Origin: DATAVB01 sp040414495 | GTDB lineage: Bacteria; Actinomycetota; Actinomycetes; Mycobacteriales; QHCD01 | Length of the DNA: 53,050 bases | Reading direction: 5' to 3' | Assembly: GCA_040414495.1 (NCBI GenBank) | Contig: JBEDUI010000044.1 | Span: forward strand, 1 to 53,050 | Part shown: piece by piece, positions 1 through 8,019 of the stretch | Numbering within the stretch: the stretch's first letter is position 1 | Layout of the letters: every line of letters begins with the position of its first letter | The notes under the pieces: model-generated | Told to the model about the DNA's origin: nothing | Database searches by the model: none | The model's input: the letters and a program-made list of their open reading frames with translations, nothing else | Position numbers and translations under genes: made by a program

Positions 1-359
1 TTCAAGGGCGGCGCCTTCGGCGCCGCCAAACGCCTACCGTCCAAGTGATCGCGCGTGGTGTGAGCAGTCCGGTGCCGTCCACGGACCGGCTTGCGCGTCG
101 ACGCCGGTCCGCCACGTCCGGGCATGCGGCGCCTCCGGCGCCGGTCCCGGCCGCACGGCCCGTCTTGCCGCTCCGCCGCCCGTTCCGCTCGCTGCCAGTC
201 GCGCGAAAGCTGGACCCGGCTCGTTGCGTCGGTACGGGCGCCGAGCTGCTCACCGCATCGACACTGTTCCCGGCGCCTGAATGACGCGCCGGCCAACCAC
301 GCGCCGGCTTGCCACCGGTCAAGCTTGACGCCGGCACACGGCTGACGCCTACTGCAGAT
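1..359. other. Non-coding or decayed stretch at the window edge
   Basis: I see no convincing gene here. The open frames on both strands are low-complexity Arg/Pro/Ala-rich translations typical of high-GC shadow frames. A strong hairpin lies at 7-27. The stretch is left of the tRNA-Pro fragment at 803-845, so it probably belongs to the integrated element whose body lies outside the window. Confidence 0.4.
7..27. terminator. Strong GC hairpin, possible terminator
   Basis: A perfect 9-bp stem (GGCGGCGCC / GGCGCCGCC) closes a TTC loop. No T-run follows on either strand, so intrinsic termination is possible but not shown. It may end a gene lying to the left of the window. Confidence 0.35.
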
Positions 360-533
360 ATGGATACGCCGACGTCAGCACCGACCCGTGGCGAACTGCG
401 CTGTAGCTTCTGCGGGCTCCGGAAACGAAGCGTAGTTGCCGGGCCGGTACCGGAAATCGCTATCTGTTCCTCGTGCATCAGGCTGTGCGTTGAGATTCTC
501 AAGGAGAACGCCACACTTGATCACGACGACTAG
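360..533 (+). CDS. Small stand-alone ClpX-type C4 zinc-finger protein
   Basis: This 57-residue protein consists almost entirely of a ClpX-like zinc-binding module. CSFCG near residues 14-18 and CSSCIRLC near residues 36-43 give the two CxxC pairs, and the intervening segment (VVAGPVPEIAIC) resembles the ClpX N-terminal domain. The AAA+ unfoldase part of ClpX is absent. In ClpX this domain dimerises and binds adaptors and substrates; free versions are common in actinobacteria and their role is unknown. The start is the ATG at 360; no good ribosome binding site is visible, and a TTG at 309 is also in frame. It lies on the element side of the attachment site, so it may be cargo. The fold call is fairly safe, the function open. 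Confidence 0.65.
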   Translation: MDTPTSAPTRGELRCSFCGLRKRSVVAGPVPEIAICSSCIRLCVEILKENATLDHDD

Positions 534-655
534 CTAGCCATTCCCTCGGCCGAGATCCTGTCAACGCGACAGGTCCGCGTCCAGGGCGCCTTACGGCGTC
601 GCTACGCGATGGCGCAAGCGCCACCCTTGACCCGGCCCAGCCGCTTCGAACGCCG

Positions 656-672
656 GCCAATACGAGGGAACG
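656..672 (+). repeat. 17-bp direct repeat, copy 1
   Basis: GCCAATACGAGGGAACG occurs here and again, identically, at 3525-3541. It contains GGGAAC, the -35 hexamer of many actinobacterial ECF promoters, but no clear matching -10 element follows. Confidence 0.6.
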
Positions 673-802
673 CCGGAAGAATGTGGACAGGTGAGTTGAC
701 CCCACGACTGACCACAACCGTGACCACATCAGCCGGTCCGGACGCACCGCTACGAGAGGGACAGCGCGCCTGCCAGGCGGGGTCGAATCCCGATGCTCGC
801 CC

Positions 803-845
803 CTGGGGGTCAAGGGGTCGCAGGTTCAAATCCTGTCGTCCCGAC
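803..845 (+). mobile_element. Probable attR: 3' part of a tRNA-Pro(GGG) gene
   Basis: From CTGGGGGTCAAG onward the sequence reads as the anticodon loop (GGG), variable region, T-arm (GCAGG-TTCAAAT-CCTGT) and 3' acceptor strand (CGTCCCG plus A) of an actinobacterial proline tRNA. The 5' half (acceptor, D-arm, 5' anticodon stem) is missing: the preceding 40 bases do not pair with it. Integrases of the pSAM2 kind recombine within a tRNA-Pro gene and leave such a 3' fragment at one end. The native-looking tRNA terminator directly downstream (856-901) implies that the chromosome continues to the right and the element lies to the left. Confidence 0.75.
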
Positions 846-855
846 AGGCAGGAAC

Positions 856-901
856 GGTCCGCCGACCAGGGCAAACGCCCAGGTCAGCGGGCCTTTTCTT
901 T
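856..901 (+). terminator. Intrinsic terminator of the tRNA-Pro gene
   Basis: The arm GGTCCGCCGACC at 856-867 pairs with GGTCAGCGGGCC at 882-893. The 12-bp stem has one G-U pair and one mismatch, and TTTTCTTT follows. It sits 10 nt after the tRNA 3' end, the usual place for a tRNA terminator. Confidence 0.8.
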
Positions 902-994
902 GTCAGGTCCGCTCTGCTAATGCCCCTAATGGCCACAGCGATGGCCACACGACAGATGGCCTTCGACGCTCGAGGGGCTGCGCGACCTTGGCCG

Positions 995-3346
995 TTATAG
1001 CGGACGGCCGACGACGTCGGTCGCGGTCGAGGTGAACTGGATCGGCGACTTGCCGCCGGGGGCCGGACCGAACCACAGCTCGTACTGCCCGGCCGTGGTC
1101 GTCGGTTGGGTGTAGAGCAGTTCCCCGGACGGTGCGCGTTCGACAATGTCCCGGGAGTCCGCCGCTTTGCTCCAGTGGCCTGTAGCCGGTGAATCGAACG
1201 TGCCAGTGCCCATCGCTGGCCGGGGCGTCGTCTGCTGCACGGGTGGCCACGGTGTGTCCGTAGAGAAGGAGCACGTGCCATTCTGCTGTTGCATGTGCGC
1301 CCAGCCGATATTTAGCCGGTCGCCCGCGAACCGGATGGTGAGCGCCTCGCTTTCCAGGGCCGGTCCGGTAATCGAGGCCGAGCTTCCCGGATGGCTCATG
1401 TCGGCCAGGCCGAACTCGCTGTCCGTCCCGCACACGCCCTCGGTGCCCCAGGCGACCCAGCGCCCGTCGGTGGAGACCGCGATCTTGCGTACGCCCGGGT
1501 CCCCACCGCCGCGGCCGATCAGGAACGTGCCGCCGTCGGGCCGTACCCCGAACGCGCCGTACCCAGCCGACGCGAACCGCGCCCCGATCACGGTGACCGA
1601 TCCGCTGGCGCCTTCTACCTGCCACGACATGAAGGTCGGCAGGCCCGTTCCGCTGGTGTTGTTGACCCGCACGCCGTGCAGCCGGCTGGCCGTGGCCGGT
1701 TCGTACGTCGCGAGCACGTTGGCGTCGTCGTTGGCGGTGAGCACCTGGCCCTTGTCGTTGAACGCCACGCCGAGACACGTGGGCGTCGGTGGTGGCTCTT
1801 GCTGGTCCGAAAAGCAGTCAACGGTTTCCTGGCGGCGCGATTCGACGTCAACGAACGTGAGGTGTTGCCCGTCGGCGGCGGCGAACCAAGCCCCGTCGCG
1901 GCTGAAGGCGATCCGGGGTGCGGTGTCGCCGGGCTGCATTCCTTCCACCGGGATTGTGCTGCCGCCGGCGGTGGCCAGCTTGACGCTGCGGTCGGCCGCT
2001 ACGTACCCGGTGACGATCGTGTCCGGTGAGACCTCCGAACCCGTTGGCGGAGCCGTCGTCGGATGCTTGTCGAGGTAGTCGGCGGCGGCGACTGGGTCGA
2101 GCAGCCCGGTGCCGAATTCGTCCGATCGGATGCCGGCCTGCTGACCCGGAGCCGGCCGGGTGGACCGTACGATCGCCTCCCGAATCGCCGCCGGCGTGGC
2201 CTTCGGATGCCGCGCCTTGAGCAGGGCCGCGGTGGCCGATACGTACGGCGCGGCCATCGAGGTGCCGCTCTCGTTGCAGGTCGGCTGATTCGGCATGAGA
2301 CAGGTCGACTCGATGCTCTGGCCCGGGGCGGCGAGATCGACGCTGCTGTTGAACGAGGATCCGCTGCCGCGCTTGTGGTTGGCTGCATAGTTGGCGACCG
2401 AGAGCACGGTCGCGTCGTACGCCGCCGGATAACGCAGCTCGTTGCGTTCCCGGCATTTGTTGATTTTCAGATTGGCGCTGTCTTTCTCGCCGCAGTTGCC
2501 TGCGGCCGAGACCGCGATCACGCCGGACTGCTCGGCGTAGATCAGGCCCGCTTCCTCGGTGCTGGAGAAGTCGCGGTCGCCGAACGACATGTTGAGGACG
2601 TCCGCCCCGTGGTCGACGGCCCAGCGGATGTACTCGCCCGTGTCCTTCAACGGGCCGGCCCAATCGTCGCCGTACTTGTACTGGTCGTTGATCAACCGGG
2701 CTCCCGGGGTGAGACCGGTAACCCGCATGCCGTCGTCCTTCGCAGCGACGATGCCGGCGACATGAGTGCCGTGCTTGCCGTCACCACTCCGATAGAGGCG
2801 CGCCCACGGTGCCTTGTCGACGACCTGCCCGGCCAGGTCGGGGTTGGTGTCGTCGATTCCCGTGTCGATGATGGCGACCTTGACATCCGCGTTGGCCGGC
2901 CAGAGCTTACGCACCTGGTCGCCATGCAGGTCCTTCAGCGCCCACTGATCTACCGGGGAGTCCGGCCCCAGCGGCGGGAGCGGGTCGGTCGGCTCGGGTC
3001 TGGTCGGCACATCGGCCGCTACCACGCCCGGGTCGGCCCGTAATTCGGCCAATCGGTGATTCACCTGGTCCGCGGGCACGGCCTGTTGCCGGTACGCCAG
3101 GCAGTGGTTCACGATCCGCAGCACGGTGATCAGCTTCTGCCCGGGTCGGGTTCGGGGAGCGGTGGGCGCGTTCGGGCAACTCGGACGCGGATGCGCCTGC
3201 TTCAGCAACTCCACCCGGATCGAGGGCCCCGTACCGACCCCGGGCACCTCGTCGCGGTTGACCGCCCAGATGCCCAGCGCCGCGCCGATAGCGGCGATCG
3301 ACACCAGAACAGGACCGATCGTCTTAATACGGTTGCCGGCGAACAT
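995..3346 (-). CDS. Membrane-anchored subtilisin-like serine protease with C-terminal repeat region
   Basis: An S8-family peptidase acting outside the membrane. Numbered from the alternative start at 3364, the catalytic residues are D167 (AIIDTGID), H198 (KHGTHVAG) and S369 (SGTSMAAP), with oxyanion Asn in SAAGN at 290. A hydrophobic segment at about residues 16-35 with no clear cleavage site suggests a signal anchor. Residues 75-125 resemble a short inhibitor-type propeptide. Residues 440-789 contain repeated segments such as IAFSRDGAWFAAADG that look like WD40/TolB-type propeller blades. The ATG at 3346 is chosen because it begins just before the anchor; the ATG at 3364 is equally possible, and neither has a clear ribosome binding site. 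The gene is monocistronic. The protease call is firm and the substrate unknown. Confidence 0.9.
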   Translation of the reverse strand: MFAGNRIKTIGPVLVSIAAIGAALGIWAVNRDEVPGVGTGPSIRVELLKQAHPRPSCPNAPTAPRTRPGQKLITVLRIVNHCLAYRQQAVPADQVNHRLAELRADPGVVAADVPTRPEPTDPLPPLGPDSPVDQWALKDLHGDQVRKLWPANADVKVAIIDTGIDDTNPDLAGQVVDKAPWARLYRSGDGKHGTHVAGIVAAKDDGMRVTGLTPGARLINDQYKYGDDWAGPLKDTGEYIRWAVDHGADVLNMSFGDRDFSSTEEAGLIYAEQSGVIAVSAAGNCGEKDSANLKINKCRERNELRYPAAYDATVLSVANYAANHKRGSGSSFNSSVDLAAPGQSIESTCLMPNQPTCNESGTSMAAPYVSATAALLKARHPKATPAAIREAIVRSTRPAPGQQAGIRSDEFGTGLLDPVAAADYLDKHPTTAPPTGSEVSPDTIVTGYVAADRSVKLATAGGSTIPVEGMQPGDTAPRIAFSRDGAWFAAADGQHLTFVDVESRRQETVDCFSDQQEPPPTPTCLGVAFNDKGQVLTANDDANVLATYEPATASRLHGVRVNNTSGTGLPTFMSWQVEGASGSVTVIGARFASAGYGAFGVRPDGGTFLIGRGGGDPGVRKIAVSTDGRWVAWGTEGVCGTDSEFGLADMSHPGSSASITGPALESEALTIRFAGDRLNIGWAHMQQQNGTCSFSTDTPWPPVQQTTPRPAMGTGTFDSPATGHWSKAADSRDIVERAPSGELLYTQPTTTAGQYELWFGPAPGGKSPIQFTSTATDVVGRPL

Positions 3347-3524
3347 GGTCGAACTTAAGCACATTTCGGCTCATGCGGCGCCGGGCGTGACAAAGAGGGC
3401 CGCATCCACACCCTGCAAACGACCGATCAGCTCGCATCGGCAACCGCGACGAAACCGAATCGAGCCGAACTGCCATTCGCTCGGCCGAGGTCGTCTCCAC
3501 GCCCCTGGCGCACGTCGAGAAGCA

Positions 3525-3541
3525 GCCAATACGAGGGAACG
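3525..3541 (+). repeat. 17-bp direct repeat, copy 2
   Basis: Identical to 656-672. It lies in the 283-bp space between the subtilase start and the end of the PIG-L gene, where I see no gene. Confidence 0.6.
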
Positions 3542-3629
3542 GGGACGTGCAGTCATTTAGCTATGCCGCCTCGCAGATCAGGCGGGTAATCGAGGCGCCC
3601 AGCTGCTTGGCGATGGGTGGACAGAACAC

Positions 3630-4352
3630 CTAGGCGGTGACCAGTGCGCGGTAGGCCTCGCCGTATCGCGCGGCCACGTGCGACCCGGCGGCGCGCATGA
3701 TCGGCGCCATTTCTTCCTCGAAATCCCATGGCCGTCCGGACGAGGCGTTCTGGCTCCGGTGGCACCGATACGCGTTGAGCTTGGTGTCGATGACATCGGT
3801 GACGTCAATAAAACGGTCCGCGTCATCGAATGCCGGGATCCATATTTCCCGCACCCGGTGCGGTGCGAAACCGTCGCGGACCAGATCGGGAAAGGAACGG
3901 CCATTCGGCGCTTCCGGGAAAGCCGCTGTCATCGTCGCCTTCCCGACCGCGATGTGTTCCCAATGGTTGATGTGGTTCGGCCCGTCCGTTATCCGGTGCG
4001 GCGGAAGAGTCAGAATCAGCTCGGGCCGGAACCGGCGGATCTCCCGAACGATGTCATGCCGTAGCTCCGGCGTGTCCTCCAGCGAGCCGTTGCTGAAACC
4101 CAGGAACGAGACGTCCTTGACCCCGAGGATCTGCGCCGCGGCCATTTGCTCGGCGGCGCGGGTGCCGGCGATTTCCTCGTCGGTGGCGTCGATGTTGGAG
4201 CCGCTGCGGGCACCGTCGGTGCAGACGGCGTAATTTACCTGCGCGCCCATTCGCACCAGCTTGGCGACCATCCCGCCGAAAAGGTATTCGGCATCATCAG
4301 GATGAGCGATGACGGCCAGTACGGATGAGATTTCCTCGAGCAGCATCGGCAT
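3630..4352 (-). CDS. PIG-L (LmbE-like) family deacetylase
   Basis: A 240-residue zinc-dependent N-deacetylase of the family that includes MshB, Mca and GlcNAc-PI deacetylase. The diagnostic motif AHPDDAE, whose His and Asp bind the metal, is near residues 16-22. A second metal-ligand region (NHINHWEH) lies in the middle, and the length is typical. The ATG at 4352 is chosen because GGAG lies 5 nt upstream. The gene is divergent from a sulfatase, with about 150 bp between them, which suggests joint work on an acetylated, sulfated amino sugar. That is inference. A mycothiol or secondary-metabolite substrate is also possible. Confidence 0.85.
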   Translation of the reverse strand: MPMLLEEISSVLAVIAHPDDAEYLFGGMVAKLVRMGAQVNYAVCTDGARSGSNIDATDEEIAGTRAAEQMAAAQILGVKDVSFLGFSNGSLEDTPELRHDIVREIRRFRPELILTLPPHRITDGPNHINHWEHIAVGKATMTAAFPEAPNGRSFPDLVRDGFAPHRVREIWIPAFDDADRFIDVTDVIDTKLNAYRCHRSQNASSGRPWDFEEEMAPIMRAAGSHVAARYGEAYRALVTA

Positions 4353-4504
4353 GAGATCTCCTATTCTCCGCGGTGTGGGGCGAGCTGCCGTGGGGTGCCT
4401 TCTGTACTGAACACCTCCGGACGCTACAAGATCCTGCTGTAGAACACCGGCACGCGCCATGGTCAAAACTGTCGTCGGTGATGGCGCGGGGTAGGTTTCT
4501 GCTT

Positions 4505-6007
4505 GTGACAAGCCCAAATATTTTGTGGATCAGCACCGACCAGCAACACCATCAGGCGTTGAGCCCGCTGGTCGCGACCCCCGCCATCGACAGCATCGCC
4601 CGCGACGGCGCCAGATTCGATCGGGCCTACTGCACCAATCCACTGTGCTCACCATCCCGTTCCTCGATGATCACCGGGAAATATCCGTCCGCGCACGGCT
4701 GCTGGACCATCGGCACCAAACTCGACGAGTCCGAGCAGACCGTCGGCGATATTCTCGGCGCCGCCGGCTACGCCACCTCGCTCATCGGCAAAGCGCATTT
4801 CCAGCCGCTCGCCTCCACCCCGGAGCTGACCTCGATCGAGTGCCAGCCGATTCTGCGCGACCTGGATTTCTGGCGTGAATTCGCCGGTCCTTACTACGGT
4901 TTCCAACACGTCGAGTTGACCCGTAATCACGCCGACGAGGCGCATGTCGGCCAGCATTACGCGATCTGGATGGAGCAGAACGGATTTACCAAGTGGCGGG
5001 ACTTTTTCCGTCGCTGGCCGACCGATCCGGATGAGCCGGTACGCCGGCACCGCTGGGATCTTCCGGTCGACATGCACTACAGCACCTGGACCGCGGAGCG
5101 CTCCATCGCGGCGATCGATTCCGCGGTGGCGGCCGGGAAACCGTTCTTCACCTGGGCCAGTTTCCACGACCCGCACCCGCCGTATCTGGTGCCCGAGCCG
5201 TACGCTTCGATGTATGACCCTGCCGATGTGCGGCCCGGTCGGCTCGAGCCCGGCGAGTTGGACCGGATGGCCCCGTGGTTTTCCCTTACCCAGCAGGCAG
5301 ATCCGGATTTCTCGCGGTGGCAGGAAACGCCGTACGCCAATCACGGATTCAGCAGTCACCGGGTTGCTGAGGATCAGTTGCGCCGCGACATCGCCGTCTA
5401 TTACGGCATGATCAGCCTGGTCGACGACCAGGTGGCGCGCATTCTCCGTCGGCTCGACGATCTCGGCGTCGCGGACAACACGATCGTCATCTTCACCACC
5501 GACCACGGCCATTTCCTCGGCCACCACGGATTAACCGCCAAGGGCGCCTTCCATTACGAGGACCTGCTGCGGGTCCCGCTACATGTCCGGTGGCCGGGGC
5601 GGGTGCCGGCCGGGTCGCGCTCGGAATCGCTGCAGAGCCTGGTGGACCTGGCGCCTACCATACTGGCGGCGGCCGGATTACCTGTGCCGCAGGCGATGCA
5701 GGGCGTCAACCAACTGCCGGTGTGGACGGGCGCGGCCGCGGACGCGCGCGATCACGTCATCGTGGAGAACCGGCACCAGCCCACCGCGGTACATCTGCGT
5801 ACCTATATTGAGCGGCGCCACAAGCTGACTGTCTACCGTGGACAGCCGTGGGGCGATCTCTTCGACCTGGCCGAGGATCCGGGCGAGATCGTCAACCGCT
5901 ACGACGATCCAGCCTACGCGACGGTACGGCACGAATTGGCGCTGCGCGCGCTGGATCACGAGTTGCAGAGGGAATCCAGCCGGTACGAGCGGATCGCGGT
6001 GGCCTAG
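4505..6007 (+). CDS. Type I (formylglycine) sulfatase
   Basis: A 500-residue alkaline-phosphatase-superfamily sulfatase that hydrolyses sulfate esters. The CSPSRSS motif near residue 48 is the C-x-P-S-R signature whose Cys is converted to formylglycine. Metal-site residues are seen in ISTDQQ near the N-terminus and TTDHGHFLGHHG in the second half. No signal peptide is visible. The GTG at 4505 starts the protein at TSPNILWIS, exactly where family members begin; an in-frame ATG at 4481 is the alternative. The gene is divergent from the PIG-L deacetylase and ends before a strong two-way terminator. The substrate cannot be read from sequence, though the neighbourhood suggests sugar sulfates. It needs a formylglycine-generating enzyme, not seen in this window. 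Confidence 0.88.
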   Translation: MTSPNILWISTDQQHHQALSPLVATPAIDSIARDGARFDRAYCTNPLCSPSRSSMITGKYPSAHGCWTIGTKLDESEQTVGDILGAAGYATSLIGKAHFQPLASTPELTSIECQPILRDLDFWREFAGPYYGFQHVELTRNHADEAHVGQHYAIWMEQNGFTKWRDFFRRWPTDPDEPVRRHRWDLPVDMHYSTWTAERSIAAIDSAVAAGKPFFTWASFHDPHPPYLVPEPYASMYDPADVRPGRLEPGELDRMAPWFSLTQQADPDFSRWQETPYANHGFSSHRVAEDQLRRDIAVYYGMISLVDDQVARILRRLDDLGVADNTIVIFTTDHGHFLGHHGLTAKGAFHYEDLLRVPLHVRWPGRVPAGSRSESLQSLVDLAPTILAAAGLPVPQAMQGVNQLPVWTGAAADARDHVIVENRHQPTAVHLRTYIERRHKLTVYRGQPWGDLFDLAEDPGEIVNRYDDPAYATVRHELALRALDHELQRESSRYERIAVA

Positions 6008-6068
6008 GCTCTGTTGGTGGCTGCCCGCACCAACTTGCTGACCAGATGGCGACGCCGGTGACCACAAA

Positions 6069-6100
6069 CATCAAACCCCCGCGACGGCGGGGGTTTGATG
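6069..6100. terminator. Bidirectional terminator
   Basis: A perfect 14-bp stem (CATCAAACCCCCGC / GCGGGGGTTTGATG) with a GACG loop sits between the convergent sulfatase and EthD-like genes. Confidence 0.85.
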
Positions 6101-6125
6101 GTCTGACGGACTTCACGTGATGGGC

Positions 6126-6431
6126 TCAGTGCTCGACGTCAGAGAGCAAGAACTCGACACCACCAGTGGCGAAGTCGAAGGCGTCGCGTGCGACGGCCAC
6201 GCCATTCTCGTGCTCAAAGGCTGCCACGGCCGTGTCGTAGTCAGCGAAGTAGAGGTCGGCAGTGCGCCACCGCGGCCTCGGGGTGCCGTCCTCCTTCGGA
6301 AAGACCTTGCCGTACTCCGCCCGCAGCAGGTCGGGCACCTGCGCGACGAGATCCTTATGCTGCTTGTAGCGGCGCTCGAACTCGTCCTCGTCGACCGGGT
6401 TGGCGTAGATCATGGTGAGCTTGGCGGTCAT
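6126..6431 (-). CDS. EthD-family protein
   Basis: A 101-residue protein of the dimeric alpha-beta barrel EthD type. It opens MTAKLTMIYANPVDEDEFE and carries the family's HKDLVAQVPDL segment and a C-terminal beta strand ending in FLLSDVE. EthD-like proteins are ferredoxin-fold partners or small oxidoreductases in degradative pathways; the substrate is unknown. The start is supported by AAGGAG 8 nt before the ATG. It follows the flavoprotein gene on the same strand after 120 bp, so it may be the last gene of that operon or have its own promoter. Confidence 0.8.
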   Translation of the reverse strand: MTAKLTMIYANPVDEDEFERRYKQHKDLVAQVPDLLRAEYGKVFPKEDGTPRPRWRTADLYFADYDTAVAAFEHENGVAVARDAFDFATGGVEFLLSDVEH

Positions 6432-6551
6432 TGTTTTTCTCCTTAATAGATAAATAGGTCTGATTGCGATTTCATTGCCCTGCGCCGCTACGGAGCGCGG
6501 GCGCAGCTGCCACACCGGGGTGGAGGCCGTGGCCACCAACGCGACGAGCGC

Positions 6552-8018
6552 TCAGGGGGTCGTGGCATCGGAACGTCCGTATCCCTCCAGCAGACGAAGC
6601 CAGATCTCGCTGAGCGTCGGGTAGGCGGGGACCGCGTGCCAGAGCCGTTTGAGCGGGATTTCGCCGGCGATCGCGATCGTGGCGGCGTGCAACAGTTCGG
6701 CTACGTCAGGCCCGACGAACGTCATTCCGATGATGACCTTTCGGTCCTCGTCGACGATCATGCGCGCGCGACCGGTATAGCCGTCGGCGTGCAGGACCGC
6801 CCCTGCCACCGAGCCGATGTCGTAGTCGACGACTCTCGTCCGGTATCCCGCGCGTTCGACCTGCGTGGCGGTCAGGCCGACCGCCGCTACCTCCGGGTCG
6901 GTGAAGATGACCTGCGCTACGACGCTCGAGTCGGCCGTGGCGGCGTGCCAGCCCCACGGCTCGTCGTCGACAGTGCTGCGGAGCGCTCGGGCGACGATCG
7001 CATCGCCGGCGGCACGGGCCTGGTATTTGCCCTGATGGGTGAGAGGCGCGCGCCGGTTCACGTCCCCGACCGCATAGAGCCAGCCATCACCAAGCGGGCC
7101 GCGGTCACCGTCGACGACCCGCATCGTCTCGTCCACCGGAAGCCACGTCCCGGGTTGTAGTCCGACGTGCTCGAGACCCAGGTGGTTGGTGTTCGGTCCA
7201 CGGCCGACCGCGAGCAAAACCTGGTCAGTCTGAACTTCGGTGCCATTCTCAAGGGTGAGCACTGTGCTGCCGTTGGCATCGAGTCGAGCCGCGGTCACAC
7301 CGTTGCCCACGTCGACGATGACGCCCATCTCCTTGAGTGACTGCGTGACGAGGTCTCCGGCAAAGGGCTCGTTGTTGGGCAGGACGCCGTCTCGCGCCAG
7401 CATGGTGACGTTCGAACCAAGGCGAGCGAAGGCCGTTGCCATTTCGGCTGCGACCACGCCGCCTCCGATGATGGCCAGGCGGTGTGGAACCTTGTTCACC
7501 GCGGCGGCCTCGCGGTTCGTCCACACGGGCACATCTGCCAAGCCCGGAACGGGTGGCTTCAGCGCGTAAGAGCCGGTGGCGATGACAACGGCGTGCCGCG
7601 CCGACATCCGAGTCGTCTGTCCCCGGACATCGGTGACCTCCATCGCGCGCGGGCCCGTGAGGCGGCCCCATCCACGGATGAGTTCAATGCCAGCCTGTGC
7701 AAGCCACTGGACCTGTTCGTCGTCCCTCCACCGGGAGGCGATGCTGTCGCGTCGCTTGAAGATGGCGCGCACGTCGGGCGACGAGGTGATGGCCTCGCGT
7801 GCGCCCGGCAGACGCTGTGCGGCGTGCAACGCGGCGGTGCTGCGCAGCAGCGCCTTCGTGGGCATGCAGGCCCAGTACGAGCACTCGCCGCCGACGAGCT
7901 CGTTTTCGACGATGGCGACGCTCAGACCGCCCTGCACGACCCGGTCGGCGACGTTCTCGCCGGCCGGCCCGGCGCCTATGACGATCACGTCGTAGGTGGA
8001 TGTGTCGATCGTGGGCAT
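6552..8018 (-). CDS. FAD-dependent pyridine nucleotide-disulfide oxidoreductase, mercuric reductase/lipoamide dehydrogenase-like
   Basis: A 488-residue class I flavoprotein disulfide reductase. It has an N-terminal FAD site (VIVIGAGPAGENVA), a redox pair C-x4-C in GGECSYWACMPTKALL near residues 45-60, a second nucleotide site (AIIGGGVVAAEMA), the ATG-type motif VIATGSYAL, and a C-terminal dimerisation domain ending in the family HAVPAYPTLSEIW segment with the active-site His. The cysteine motif differs from the usual GGTC-x4-CIPSK, as in a known actinobacterial subgroup of undefined substrate. The ATG at 8018 is 1 nt from the stop of the upstream membrane-protein gene, so translation is coupled. 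It lacks the extra Cys pairs needed to call it MerA. Confidence 0.87.
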   Translation of the reverse strand: MPTIDTSTYDVIVIGAGPAGENVADRVVQGGLSVAIVENELVGGECSYWACMPTKALLRSTAALHAAQRLPGAREAITSSPDVRAIFKRRDSIASRWRDDEQVQWLAQAGIELIRGWGRLTGPRAMEVTDVRGQTTRMSARHAVVIATGSYALKPPVPGLADVPVWTNREAAAVNKVPHRLAIIGGGVVAAEMATAFARLGSNVTMLARDGVLPNNEPFAGDLVTQSLKEMGVIVDVGNGVTAARLDANGSTVLTLENGTEVQTDQVLLAVGRGPNTNHLGLEHVGLQPGTWLPVDETMRVVDGDRGPLGDGWLYAVGDVNRRAPLTHQGKYQARAAGDAIVARALRSTVDDEPWGWHAATADSSVVAQVIFTDPEVAAVGLTATQVERAGYRTRVVDYDIGSVAGAVLHADGYTGRARMIVDEDRKVIIGMTFVGPDVAELLHAATIAIAGEIPLKRLWHAVPAYPTLSEIWLRLLEGYGRSDATTP

Positions 8019-8019
8019 C

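Noticed and set aside
2..514. 170-codon open frame on the minus strand at the window start
   Set aside because: Arg/Ser/Ala-rich composition with no motif, antisense to the zinc-finger gene; typical shadow frame of GC-rich DNA.
776..802. Sequence GGGGTCGAATCCC resembling a second tRNA T-arm just before the tRNA-Pro fragment
   Set aside because: No acceptor, D-arm or anticodon arm can be built around it; too short to claim a tRNA.
6552..8018. Mercuric reductase (MerA) assignment
   Set aside because: No N-terminal HMA domain, no C-terminal vicinal Cys pair, and no mer genes nearby; only the general disulfide reductase family is supported.
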